This document shows positions 26,945 through 37,844 of a stretch of DNA of 64,000 bases, piece by piece. Source of the DNA: Hormiphora californensis (lineage: Eukaryota > Ctenophora > Tentaculata > Cydippida > Pleurobrachiidae). The stretch spans positions 3,259,342-3,323,341 of the forward strand of contig CM035354.1 of assembly GCA_020137815.1 (NCBI GenBank), in the 5' to 3' direction. Both the position numbers and the translations under genes were made by a program. Under the pieces are notes generated by a model. That model was not told where the DNA came from and searched no databases. It saw only the letters and a list, made by a program, of their open reading frames with translations. Positions within the stretch are counted from its first letter, which is position 1, and the number at the start of each line of letters is the position of its first letter.

Positions 26945-27015
26945 TTATACGGGATTTGAACCTTGGACCTCACGTCTCAAAGTTAGGCGCTCTAACCACT
27001 CGGCCATTACGGAGA
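26945..27015 (-). mobile_element. tRNA-like sequence (SINE head or tRNA pseudogene)
   Basis: The minus strand has a perfect A-box (TGGCCGAGTGG) and B-box (GGTTCAAATCC) at tRNA spacing. The T-stem and acceptor stem do not pair, so it is not a functional tRNA. Downstream (minus sense) lies the 108-bp duplicated segment, which could be the body of a tRNA-derived SINE. Confidence 0.65.
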
Positions 27016-27247
27016 TAGATTTCTAAAATTCTTAGGGGACTTATACCCGATCTGTGTCACTAAAACGCAGTGGACCCATAAAAAAAAACAAATAACTTTG
27101 CCGTCAGTATGTATCGACAGAGTTAAGATGTTAAGTCGAGAAACACTGGATACCCTCCAAAAACCCCCCTACTAAAGGTTAAAACAACGTAAGACACGCT
27201 AACACCCTCCCCCATCCCCTAGCTATCTCTAGGATCACCATCCGAAA

Positions 27248-30200
27248 ATGGCAGTCAAATCGAAACGCTATCAACGCGTTACAGAAGGGGACACAGACCC
27301 GACACTATCACTTCTGCTGTCTCTGATAATACTTGCTACCGTGTACACAAGCATGGAAGAAGCGACAACGCAAACCCCATTTCCGACCCTCCAAGACAAA
27401 GGAGTGCAGACCCACGAATCGGGACAGACTATCAACACACACGGTAAGAACATACCCCCCTGTCTAACATACATCAGTCAACTAACTAAAACCCCCTACC
27501 TCGTCCCCAAACATATAAGTAAACATGTTAAGAAATAACATTAAATCTTGGTCATAAATAGGGTGCACATCTGTAAGGCGCGAAGCCCCAGCCCAAACGA
27601 AAGTCCATACTCCCTGAGCGCGGATAGGCACGCGCGATAGGATTACATAGAATCTTCCAAGAACAAAGCAGTGACGTAATAATTCTAGAAAGTTACCCCT
27701 GAAGAGGGAGAGCAATCCTAATATTAGGTACCACTTCTGTTTTACTGCATTCTTGTGTGTGTTCTGCTTTCACAATGCTCGGTTAGTATACAAAGACCTA
27801 GACTAGACATAGAAAATAAACTCTAACAAAGTAACACCCTCAGTAAACTCCATTGCTTGCAATATTCCTCTAAATCTTCCCTGACCAGACCTTACAAACA
27901 AAGACATTCTTGGAATTCATAAAAGAAACCAAAAAGCTTGAAAATAAAAATACCGGGGCGCCCCCCCTCACTCCTCACCTTGTCATGGGGTAGCCCCGGT
28001 CCTCACCCATCTCACAACAAACCCACCGAGACGCCTCACGGCAACTCGACATCCCGGTGGTAACCAAGTTCTTCAGTCCATTCATTCACGTGCACTTGTA
28101 ACCCCCAGCGGTGGCTAATCCCAAACCCGGGAAGCCTTCCATGGTCAACCGTGGGCCCCTAACAAAGGCCCCAAAATGCACCAACCGCTTTCAACAACAA
28201 CAACAACAACCCTATGTACGGTGGATCATAATTATCGAGCCACCCAACTAAGTATCAACTCTCAGATTGCTGAGTGAGGTTCACAAAAGTTTTCATAACC
28301 CTCCATAACATAAATGTATCAAAATTAGTATCAAAATCTTTGCCATGCTACGGCCCCGGTGTGAGAGCGGACAGACTGGGAACATGTCAACAAAATCTTA
28401 TTATTCAATACAAAAAGGACCCAAACTTGATTCACCGACGACCAACCTTAAATCGTCGTCAAGAATCACATCCCTCAATATGATATCTTTCTCTCTCCCC
28501 TTTAAAGATTTATGGGATCACATATGTGCACATGCCGCACACTGCACTGTATCCCAGTCTCTCTTTCACTTTTTCTCTCTCGAGTCTCGGATCACATATC
28601 GCATTTTTGCTCATGTTCGGTATCTCCTTCTCCATCTTCCTTTCTGTGGCTCACATCTCACACTGTGAATTGTGAGCGACGGTCCCTTTCGCCCGAATGC
28701 CGAATTGCATCCTCTAGTATAGTAGAGTCGATAACTACATCGACCTCTCCCAATTGTTCCAGTTTTTGTCACATCTGTTTGGAGCCTCGACACGACCTCT
28801 AAACAGGTGTTACTTTTTCACAAACTGTTTTCATCTTGGTGTAATCAGCAGTTGAAATGTTGTTGATCATAACAAAAACCTAACTATTTTTTTTCAACTT
28901 GGGGTAAAACCATGGGTGTCAAAAGTTAGCTCTAGGTCCCCTGAGTAACCATCCGGAGACTCTAAGAGATATTTCAAGCCGTTCTCCCGTAATCATTAAT
29001 CCCGGTGGAGAAAAAAATACAATGCGGACGTACGTGAGCGCTGGCAGGCTGTTTACATGTTATTGTATGTCTCTCACTCTCTCTGGAAAAACCGCACGTG
29101 CGGTTGCGCCGCGCGAGATAACTCTTTCTCAAGGGGGAGAAAAGAGAGAGACGCACATTAACGTTATACATTAAAGTTGAGGTTGTAGGCAATTGCACGT
29201 ACGTCCATACTCAAATATGTGCTCTACCGGGATTAATGATTACAGGAGAACGGCTTCAAATATCTCTTAGAGTCTCCGGATGGTTACTCAGGGGACCTAG
29301 AGCTAACTTTTGACACCCATGGTTTTACCCCAAGTTGAAAAAAAATAGTTAGGTTTTTGTTATGATCAACAACATTTCAACTGCTGATTACACCAAGATG
29401 AAAACAGTTTGTGAAAAAGTAACACCTGTTTAGAGGTCGTGTCGAGGCTCCAAACAGATGTGACAAAAACTGGAACAATTGGGAGCGGTCGATGTAGTTA
29501 TCGACTCTACTAGTAAGTAAAATTGAAAATAAAATTTCACCTTTTTGATAGGAGAAATAAAAGTTACCACAAATTAATCGCTTCACTTTTAAAGAGTAAA
29601 ATTTCACACAAAGACCTCTCGAAGTTTTTGAATTTTCACCAATTGGTACAAATTCGCTGGTTGCTAATGTTACCAAAACGTAGGCTGTGAACACTGTGTG
29701 CAACTAAATTTTGGTAGACATCACCATCATTCTCAATCTATCAATATACGAAGCCTCATCTATATTGAACAATATTGGACGTAGACGGTGAATGTAAAGT
29801 ACGGCATATTAGTGGAAAGCTCGGCATTTCTTAGTTTTTTTGAAATAATATAGTCTCTAGGTTTTCCTCGGTCGAAGGAAACATGTGACTTCATTTTTCA
29901 ACTTCATCGGTGCAACATTCTGATTGATCTCGGGTGGGTTCTCCTTATCAAACCTCTGCTCAACATCGTATCTTTTTGCTAACCCCGAAAGGGTCAGCTT
30001 CATCAGCATCATAGCTAGATGCTTGCCAATGCATCCTCGGGAACCAGCCCAGAAGGGGGTATAGGAAAACTCAACAGGGACAAAGTCTTTGGTCCACCTA
30101 TCAGGGTTAAAGGTGTAGGGATCCGTCCAGTATTCCTCATCGTGATGCATCACGTAGTGATTGTACGCAATCCGGAAACCTTTGTTGTAAATTTTGTAGC

Positions 30201-33200
30201 CAGCAAAGTCATGCGAGCCGTCTGCATTTAATGGTTTTTCTCTCCTGAAAAGTGAGAGAGGGATGTTAGATAAAAAGAAATAAATTCACATACGTTACCC
30301 ACTAACTGGGCATGGGGATCTTGGAAGTTAAGGGTGTTACCAATTTAGGTGCCGGCAGGCACCTCCGACCCGAAGAAAACAGAAAAAACGAAAAAAAAAT
30401 TTTTGCCCCTGCACCAAATCCAAAAAGTGACGGCCCTATATAGCAGAAGAATAGAAGATTTTCGGGGGGGGGGGGGGGGGGCAAATTTCAGGCAGCGATT
30501 GCGGCCACATCGTTTGAGATATCGACCTGAAATTTTGTAGGCATGTTCTAGTAGTATAACTACGTGTCATAACGTGGCCGGATTTTTGATTTTTTAATTA
30601 ATTAATTAATTATAAGCTATCAAAATTTGCCCCTGCACATTGCCCCTGTACATTTTGATTTTTTGCCCCTGCACGCGTGCCCCTGCACACGGTTTATCTT
30701 CCGTTCTGCTTGAAATATCGACTTGAAACTTTGTAGGAATGTTCTTCAATCATAAAAAATGATATTCGAAAAGTGGGAGTATTGAAAATTAATTAATTAA
30801 TTAGTTATAGGCATGCAAAAATGGACTTTTTTAGGGCCCCCTGCACTTTTTTTGAAAATGTACAGGGGCAAATACCCCTGCACATTTTTTGCAATTTTGA
30901 TATTCAAACTGTGGCCAAACCGTTTGTTTTTTCGAAATGAAACTTTGTATGCATGTTCTAGTAGTATAACTACGAGTCATAAAAAGGCTGGATTTCTTAT
31001 TTTTAATTTAACTAATTAATTATAAGTAATTAAAATTTTGCCCCTGCACCATCTTTCCCCTGCACCGCTGATTTCGACCCCCTGCACATTTCCTGAACAA
31101 GGCAACTAAAAATGGTATATTTTCTGTTCTGCTATAAATAACGACCTAACATTTTGTAGTAATGTAGTTCATGCATATAGAAAGATTGACAAAAAGTGGG
31201 AATAGTCAAAATTAATTATCCAATTAATTATAAGCAATTAAAATTTTGCCCCTGCACATTTTGCCCCTGTACATTTGCGGCAAATGTTGCCCCTGCACAT
31301 TTTCGGTAAATTTGATATTCGAACTGAGGCCACACCGTTTGATATTTCGAAATGAGACTTTGCATGCATGTTCTAGTGGTATAACTACGAGTCATAAAAG
31401 AGCCGGATTTCTGATTTTTTAATTAATTAATTAATTATAAGTAATTAAAACTTTTGCCCCTGCACAATTTTGTTTGCCCCTGCACAATTTTTGCAACTTT
31501 GATATTCAAACTGTGGCCACACCGTTTGAAATTTCGAAATGAAACTTTGTATGTATGTTCTAGTAGTATAAATACGAGTCATAACGGAGCCGGATTTTTG
31601 ATTTTCTAATTAATTAATTAATAATAATCAATTAAAACTTTTGCCCCTGCACAGTTTTGGCAAATTTGATATTCAAACTTTGAGCCTTTGTGAAAGTTTC
31701 ATACAGATGCTGGCGATAGACTCGATAGAGTTCGATTAATTTACCATGACAACGGAGTTGGTTACCATAGTAACCAGGGAATTCGTTGTAAAATAGTCCT
31801 TTCTTGCTATAAACTCGGCATTTAGATCAAATTTGAGCACCTCTAAAACAAATAAGAGCATTAACTTAATTAATGATTAATTAACGTGGTGAGATACAAA
31901 ATTGATTTTATTCTACTCGCACTAATGCAAGGGCATTTCACAGTTTGGTGCCGTTATTTTTGTCTCTATTTTTAATAGGATTTTGCAACTTAGTTTGCCG
32001 GTTCGACAAACTAAACCCCTATAATTCCAACTTCGGGTCGGACGAGGGGAAGCTTGCCTTTTGCGATCATAATTACTGTAGCAGTTAATTAATTTATTAT
32101 TGGGATTTGCTATTGCATATTCCCTGAATAATACTTTGAAACTAACAAACAGGAACCGACCGAAACAAGTAAACAACCAATCAGAACTCGTTATTTAGGT
32201 CACGTGACTGGTTATCAGCCAATCAGGGACCAGTATTTCCTGATTCGGTCGGTTCGGGGTTCCTGCTAACAAAAATACAAGTTACTTACTGACTGGAGGT
32301 TCTCAATCCCCTTAGCAAGGCAGGTGCCATTCTCATCCCCTCCAAGATGCACTTTTCAGTATACTTTAGATTCCTCAAATCCCGATTACTCTCCACCTCC
32401 ACCTCCCGCAGCTCTTTAAACATCCTCTCTTGGATCGTAGGATATTTTTCTAATATCATAAACAGAGTACAGGTCTGTTTAACCAGATTGTCTGTCACCA
32501 AACATACCGTCATAATGTCATCCACAACTTTATCGAACACCATATTATGCTTTAACAACGTGTTGGTCTTTCCAGTCAGTCTAGATGCGTCTATCAAATT
32601 TGCCACCATATTTTGCCTATCAGACAGCTGCCCAGATCGCATATCCTTGGACGTCTTTTTGACAACTTCCAGACTTTCCTGTCGAAGCTCCTTAACAATA
32701 TCAATTACACTTTGCGCCTTCATTTGGGTAAACTTCTTATAGCTTATCAACGTTTTGGTCTCTTTAATTGAGATCTCGTTTAGAATCCTAAGTGTCATGT
32801 CAGCCACTTTCTGCGGCTCAAGAGGATCATCCATTCCTAGTGATTGCAAGAAGTGAACGTAGGTTACCGCCATCAAGTCATGGAAATCCACTACTGATCC
32901 CTTCGCTCCAACCTTCTCGTGCCACATATCCATAATTTGTCGATCCAGATGTTCCTTGCACTGTGGAAACAGAGCATCCATGTTGGTCTTTGAGAAGAAA
33001 TGGCTCATTGCCTTCCTCTTGATGGCCCAGTTTTTGCCATTGCCCGAGAGGATACTGGCCGTCCCGACCAACTTCTGTCCTCTGATGGCCCTGTTCGGTA
33101 GATCCATTGCCTTTCTGTACACGTCAACGTTAGTGGCCAGTTCTTTAAGGACCACGGGGTCGTGTGTGATCATCAGGAGGACACTATTCATAAAGATGCA

Positions 33201-35341
33201 GTAGTTCTTGCCTAACGCCTTACGCCACTTCATAACCGTGTCCAGGAGGGCGTTATTTGCACGTGCTTTGTTGAGCGTGTACACGTGTCCAACTATCCAG
33301 CCATCCAATGGTGGTGTGGGAATGTGCCGGTTGTCCCATTTTAGTTTTGCACTACACCAGTATCGCTTACCAAAATAGATACCAACCAGTGCGGATAGGG
33401 TCAGTAACAGGTACATAATTAACTGAGGAGAAGATATTGGTATTTAACTCTAGCCAATTACTAACACAATAACACACCCCGATCCTGGATCGGTTTTGTA
33501 ATTCGGGTATCCCAGGTAGGGTAGCGACTGGCTATTTGAAATGGCGGATAATTTGAAACACCCCCTCTACAAGCCAGCAGGTGCGCCAGATTTGGATTTT
33601 TAGACATCAGTGGGCTTGGCATGAGTTCTGACTAGCCCACTGATGTCTAAAACCCCAAATCTGGTGCACCTGCTGGTCTGTACAGACCAGCAGGTGCACC
33701 AGATTTGGGGTTTCAGACACCTCTACATAGAGGGGGTGTTTCAAATTAGCCGCCATTTCAAATATCTAGTCGCTACCCTACTCACCAAGATAACGTTTTA
33801 GATATCACAAAATACAATAGCAACGGCCAGGATAGTAACTAGGATAGGCTCCAGGTCAAACAGGATGCCATATCCGGTATACTATCATTTCCTGGTTGAT
33901 ATCTGGGATACCCGAATTACAAAAACGATTAATAGGATCACGGTGATCCTGGTTTATGAACGACTGTTAGTCTAATACATGATATAATTCACCAAGGCTT
34001 GCAAAATGTAGCAAAAAATTTCTCACAAATTGTTTGTTGGTCTTATTTAAAGGTTGACAAGATACCTAAAACTTTTCGTTAATCGTATTTTTTCGATTTA
34101 TCAGGAGTTTTAAGCATTTTTTCAGATTTTTTTGTCGTGTAGAAAAATATTCGAAACAGGGCGCTTTTCAGCGCCGCGCCCCAATTCTTTATAACTTTGG
34201 CTGCTAAAAAAGTATAACGCGGCTGAAATCTACCCTGGAATATACTTTTTCAGCAGCCAAAGTTATAAAGAATTGGGGGGGGGCTGGAAAGCGCCCTGAT
34301 TCGAATATTTTTCTACACGACAAAAAAAAATTGAAAAAATGCTTAAAACTCCTAATAAATCCAAAAAATACGATTAAAGAAAAGTTTTGGGTATCTTGTC
34401 AACCTTTAAAGTAAAATTTAGTACGGTCTATTATAACCAAACGAAGAATTCACAAGGGCGATTAGACTACCATTGGTAACCATAAGATACGCAAAGATTC
34501 TGGGATGATTATTCAATCTTGAGGACCGTATATCCATCAAAGCGGCTTTGACAAAGCCACCCCTGGGAAAATGACCAATGTCCTCAAGATTTAATACACT
34601 GCATTTTCAAGATAATATAAAGCTAGCATATGCCAGATATGATAGCCTACCCAACATCGTGCCCCTCATTATAACCCTGTACACGTGAGACTCCCACTCA
34701 CTGTTAGTCTCAATATAATACCCGTGCATAAATATCTACAGCATATTGAGATCGTCAAACTGGCAGCTTCTAGACCACAAAGTTATCGGTGTTTTCTCAG
34801 TCATCAGGTTAAAAGGCTACTTCCGGCAACATTTCAAAATTCCGGAGGTGAAATTCTGTTTTCAAGAGCTCACCAGGCAGAGGTCGAATAACTTAACAGC
34901 CTACTAAGTGCAGCAGTATTCGACGGTTGCGTTGGGATATTGGGATATTGGGATAATCTCATCATACAGAGACCTAGTCGATCAATGCTGCATAATAATA
35001 CTAACAAGGCTATATTTGACTATCGAGTATACTGCTTTCACTCAGCAGCACAAAATTATAACCAGTAGGTCAGTTAGCTGTATAGCTTCGAAATTCTGGA
35101 AGTTTTGTGCGGTCCCCCATCTTAGCCCACTGAACGAATCTTTTAAACACAGAGTTTTCTTGTAACTGGTTAACTGAATAAATTAAAAACATATATTATT
35201 TCAGATAACAGTCCCCCGACAATCGTCAAATACAACCCAGAACACAGTTTCACTAAGAAAGCCAGAACGAGCATCTTCACCACAACCTATACTAATCATT
35301 TTGTGACGCACTATCACCAGATGTTACGCATGTTAGAATGA
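27248..35341 (+). CDS. Tentative two-exon small membrane protein; intron hosts a P450 gene
   Basis: Exon 1 is 27248-27443 (ATG in a good context, CGAAAATGG) with donor GTAAGA after one base of a codon. Exon 2 is 35205-35341, preceded by a strong acceptor (TATTATTTCAG), and starts with the two bases that complete an Asp codon. The joined frame gives 110 residues: a short basic N-terminus, one hydrophobic segment (LSLLLSLIILATVY, about 22-35), a Thr/Gln-rich stretch and a basic tail (YNPEHSFTKKARTSIFTTTY, then NHFVTHYHQMLRMLE). I do not recognise the family. Support is limited to matching splice phases and exon quality. The intron of 7.8 kb contains the complete antisense P450. Alternatively the two exons belong to different genes or are chance ORFs. 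Confidence 0.4.
27560..28719. other. Intronic/intergenic repeats
   Basis: 27950-28220 is GC-rich, ending in CAACAACAACAACAACAAC, like the simple tail of a retroelement 3' end; no ORF supports that. The remainder shows no exon. Confidence 0.4.
28720..29512. mobile_element. Foldback element, arms about 287 bp
   Basis: The arms 28720-29006 and 29226-29512 are reverse complements with few differences; ends are TAGTAGAGTCGATAACTACA and its complement. The spacer is 219 bp and contains no transposase. A 3-bp GTA may be the target duplication (28717-28719 and 29513-29515), but this is weak. Confidence 0.9.
29857..33416 (-). CDS. Cytochrome P450 (CYP46-like), complete, atypical I-helix
   Basis: Two exons: 32290-33416 and 29857-30244, joined in phase, 504 residues, the usual P450 length. 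P450s are haem mono-oxygenases or rearrangement enzymes of the ER. Residues 1-18 (MYLLLTLSALVGIYFGKRYW region) form the membrane anchor. The ExxR motif of helix K is present (LEGMRMAP, about 362). The splice junction follows (LRTSSQ/REKPLNADG). Then come FNPDRW, the PERF-like loop, and the haem-binding loop FWAGSRGCIGKHLA with the axial Cys. The I-helix position that should read AGxET reads VTDNLV (context DDIMTVCLVTDNLVKQT), so the acid-alcohol pair and Gly are missing. Overall similarity suggests the CYP46A/animal clan neighbourhood. The intron (2 kb) holds a satellite array. It lies inside the intron of a plus-strand candidate gene. Confidence 0.92.
30490..31690. repeat. Higher-order satellite, six ~205-bp monomers of two types
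   Basis: Monomers begin near 30500, 30701, 30910, 31120, 31325 and 31515. Type A has GTTCTAGTAGTATAACTACG and GAGTCATAA; type B has TTCCGTTCTGC and CAAAAAGTGGGA-like text. The order is A-B-A-B-A-A. Each ends with ATTAATTAATTAATTATAAG and one or more TTTTGCCCCTGCAC boxes. It lies wholly within the P450 intron. Confidence 0.87.
32149..32271. mobile_element. Short inverted-repeat element
   Basis: CAGGAACCGACCGAA on the left and TTCGGTCGGTTCGGGGTTCC on the right form imperfect inverted ends about 120 bp apart, with CCAATCAG direct repeats inside. It lies directly beside the donor of the P450 exon 1. Confidence 0.6.
33491..33927. mobile_element. Nested inverted repeats upstream of P450
   Basis: The outer pair CGGTTTTGTAATTCGGGTAT and its complement lie at 33491-33515 and 33903-33927. 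Within it, a second pair of about 50 bp (TAGGGTAGCGACT..., AATTTGAAACACCCCCTCTA) lies at 33518-33572 and 33721-33781. Within that, three copies of AGCAGGTGCRCCAGATTTGG are arranged as a palindrome. This is 70-500 bp from the P450 ATG, in its promoter region. Confidence 0.85.
34046..34410. mobile_element. Hairpin MITE, 365 bp
   Basis: Arms of about 165 bp with perfect ends TTTAAAGGTTGACAAGATAC and its complement; loop about 30 bp. The ends are themselves compatible with a TA target, suggesting Tc1/mariner or PIF type. No ORF. Confidence 0.88.
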
Positions 35342-35464
35342 GTGTTAGAATGAGTGTTAGAATGAGTGTTGTACGATTTGAGTTAGTGGGTGGGAACTGG
35401 GACTCGTTGACTATAATTATAGCCGCACGGTATTATTTTAGAAAAAACATGACGAATACTTATA

Positions 35465-36181
35465 TATGAAACCCGATAGCTGATTTAACAGTCGTTTGAA
35501 CATTTTTGATTTTGCGCGCTCATGATAACCGCCAGCTGGGAGATTTAACACCCTGCTCGCGTTTTAACAGTCCCGCTCTCTTTTTCACGCATTTCTCTTC
35601 ATTTGAATAACGTGCGTGTAAAATTCCGAGAGTTGAAAATGTGTGTAAACACTCAATAACGACAACAACAGAGAGGGGAACACATTTGCAACACTTTTTA
35701 ATGTTATCTCTCTCATCAAGAGGCAGAAGAATCGCGGCTCCCGGACTCCCGACCGAATGGACGCATGACCGAATGAAATTCAATCCACCTTATCTCTTAA
35801 CCCCTAACCCCTAACCACACCCCTAACCCCGACCCTAACCCCCACCCTAACCCCACCCTAACCCTAACCCCACCCTAACCATTAACCTAAAACGTAGCCC
35901 TAAAACTTGGTCGGTCATGCGTCCAGTCGGTCAGGAGTCCGGACACCAAGAATCGCATTCCATTCGTTTCTCTCTCTTATTTTCTCTCTCATTGTTAAAC
36001 ATCTCTCACTGTGTGCATTGGCCCCAATCTTGCTCTCTCTTACTCAAATATGTTAGGAACAGTAGACACTAAGTCTACACACATTTTGAGGGTGTCTGTT
36101 GACTATTTGCCAGCAGTCCTAGTGAGTTTCACCTTGTTTTGTGTCTCTTATTTGTGTGTAATTGCTATCGGGTTTCATAAA
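35465..36181. mobile_element. Inverted-repeat element containing telomere-like repeats
   Basis: ATGAAACCCGATAGC at 35466 and its complement at 36166 could be terminal inverted repeats of a ~715-bp unit. Inside, a second inverted pair (CCGGACTCCCGACCGAATGG at 35741; complement ending 35942) encloses degenerate CCCTAA/CCCCTAACC repeats at 35798-35880. Confidence 0.55.
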
Positions 36182-37844
36182 CTATGAAAGTTTGTTAGCC
36201 TATCGCGTTATAGGTTTAAATCACCTCCCCCTCACCCTCGGCTGGCGCCTCGGGATCGGCGTCGTGATTTAAACCAGTTGGCTGTCCCCAGCTCGCGCTG
36301 AGAACAGCCAACTTGATCATCGCGCCAGTCTACAAACTTTCATAGTTCATTTACATTTCTATGATACAGGATTGAAACTCCCTATTTCCCTTTGTTCTGA
36401 CATTCAACCGTCCTGGGCTATATTAAATCACCGGCGTGTTGAATGTCAATATGTATTACAGTAACTACTATAATAACAGCTGTTCTTGCTGATGAGAATT
36501 GAGAAAGATAGAGAGAAAACAGAGAATTGGAAAAGAAGGAAAAGGGAGAACACCCAATACATCTCAGAATGGTTGCCCCCCCCCCCCCCCCCCCCCCCCC
36601 CCGCGTACTGCGAAGGTCTACCGTGCTGCCGCTTGTATTTAATATGTTATTTCACTACGTCACAAATAAGCATCCAATTGAACTCTGAAATGTTTCAGTT
36701 TGGTTTACCGAGCCTCTTCTCGGCCCAATACGGTAGACTCCATTTGATGCCACAGTTGATATCATTATTTTAATTTGCCTAGCTCGACTTGTATTGTTCA
36801 TACTATTATTTTTTATTTTAGGGAGGTGCAACAGCACAAAGCTCGACCCTCTTTCCAAATGTAAAGGAGGGTTAGATTAGAGTGCGTTCTACACATCCTA
36901 AAAACGATGGTAAAATGACTCTGCGTGGGGCGTGACGCCACTCCCGTGGACTTCTGTGTGCTGATTACTACACATCCTAAAAACAAATTATAATTGCTTG
37001 CTTGGCGTTAATTGCTTGCTTGGCGTTAATTGCACAGATGAAGAGTCGGTGTAGTGATTAAAGACTCCATGTGTTGGTTGAATGTCAGGAGACATGGGAT
37101 TTGTATACTGGTCTTGCTGATTAGTGTGATTATCTAATACATCAGATTTAATATGTCGGCTATGCTTTTGCTCTTATATTGATGATCTAATACTATGGGT
37201 CTCACGTTTGGCTGTCAGATCTAAATAGAAATATGGATCTCACGTTTGGCTGTCAGCTACTACTGCGATAATGATGGCAATTTGCCAGCGACAGCCAACC
37301 GTACCTTCCGAGTCAAGTCTGTGACGCGCGGTTCAATACTTCTGGACTGTTGCGCGCGTGATTTGGACCGCGATGAGCTCTCAGCCAATCAGAGTGCAGC
37401 AAGGACAGGCTTGTGGACTTGTGATTGTTGTATAAATATCGCTACCGGAGCTTGCTTTGTCATTTCTGGAGTTGTATTTTCCAAGACGTTGCCCTTTTTG
37501 AACCACCATTTGCTGGTAGGTCAGCCCATCTTAGTTGCATTTGCTTGCTTAGCTTTCTACATTTCTACTTGCTTTAACAATTGTACCTACTCCTCTATTA
37601 ACTCAACAACCCATTAGTATATCAGTCCTCAGCTCTTGCTTGCTTTGTTCAAACTTTTATTGCGAATTGCAGTCTAGCTTGGCAATCCTCTTGCCTTGTG
37701 TGATTTGGTTTCCGGTTTTGTGAAATTATCGAACACCCTGATTCAGTGAATTCAATTTTGATCTATCTTTAAATCTAATCCCCATCTTTTCTTGACAATT
37801 GTCCAGTAACTAACCATCTGTCCCTCCACTAGCAAGCTACCGAT
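36182..37844. other. 5' flank of Argonaute, repeats and a C-run
   Basis: Multiple small palindromes (ACTATGAAAGTTTGT and complement; GGTTTAAATCAC and complement; AGTTGGCTGT and complement) lie at 36178-36345. A run of 27 C lies at 36576-36602. CTACACATCCTAAAAAC occurs twice (36890, 36969). 37246-37617 is an ORF without domains and may be 5' UTR. Confidence 0.5.

Noticed and set aside
26945-27015. Functional tRNA gene
   Set aside because: A and B boxes are perfect, but the T-stem and acceptor stem do not pair.
37246-37617. 123-residue ORF upstream of Argonaute
   Set aside because: No recognisable domain and no splice link to Argonaute exon 1; could be 5' UTR.
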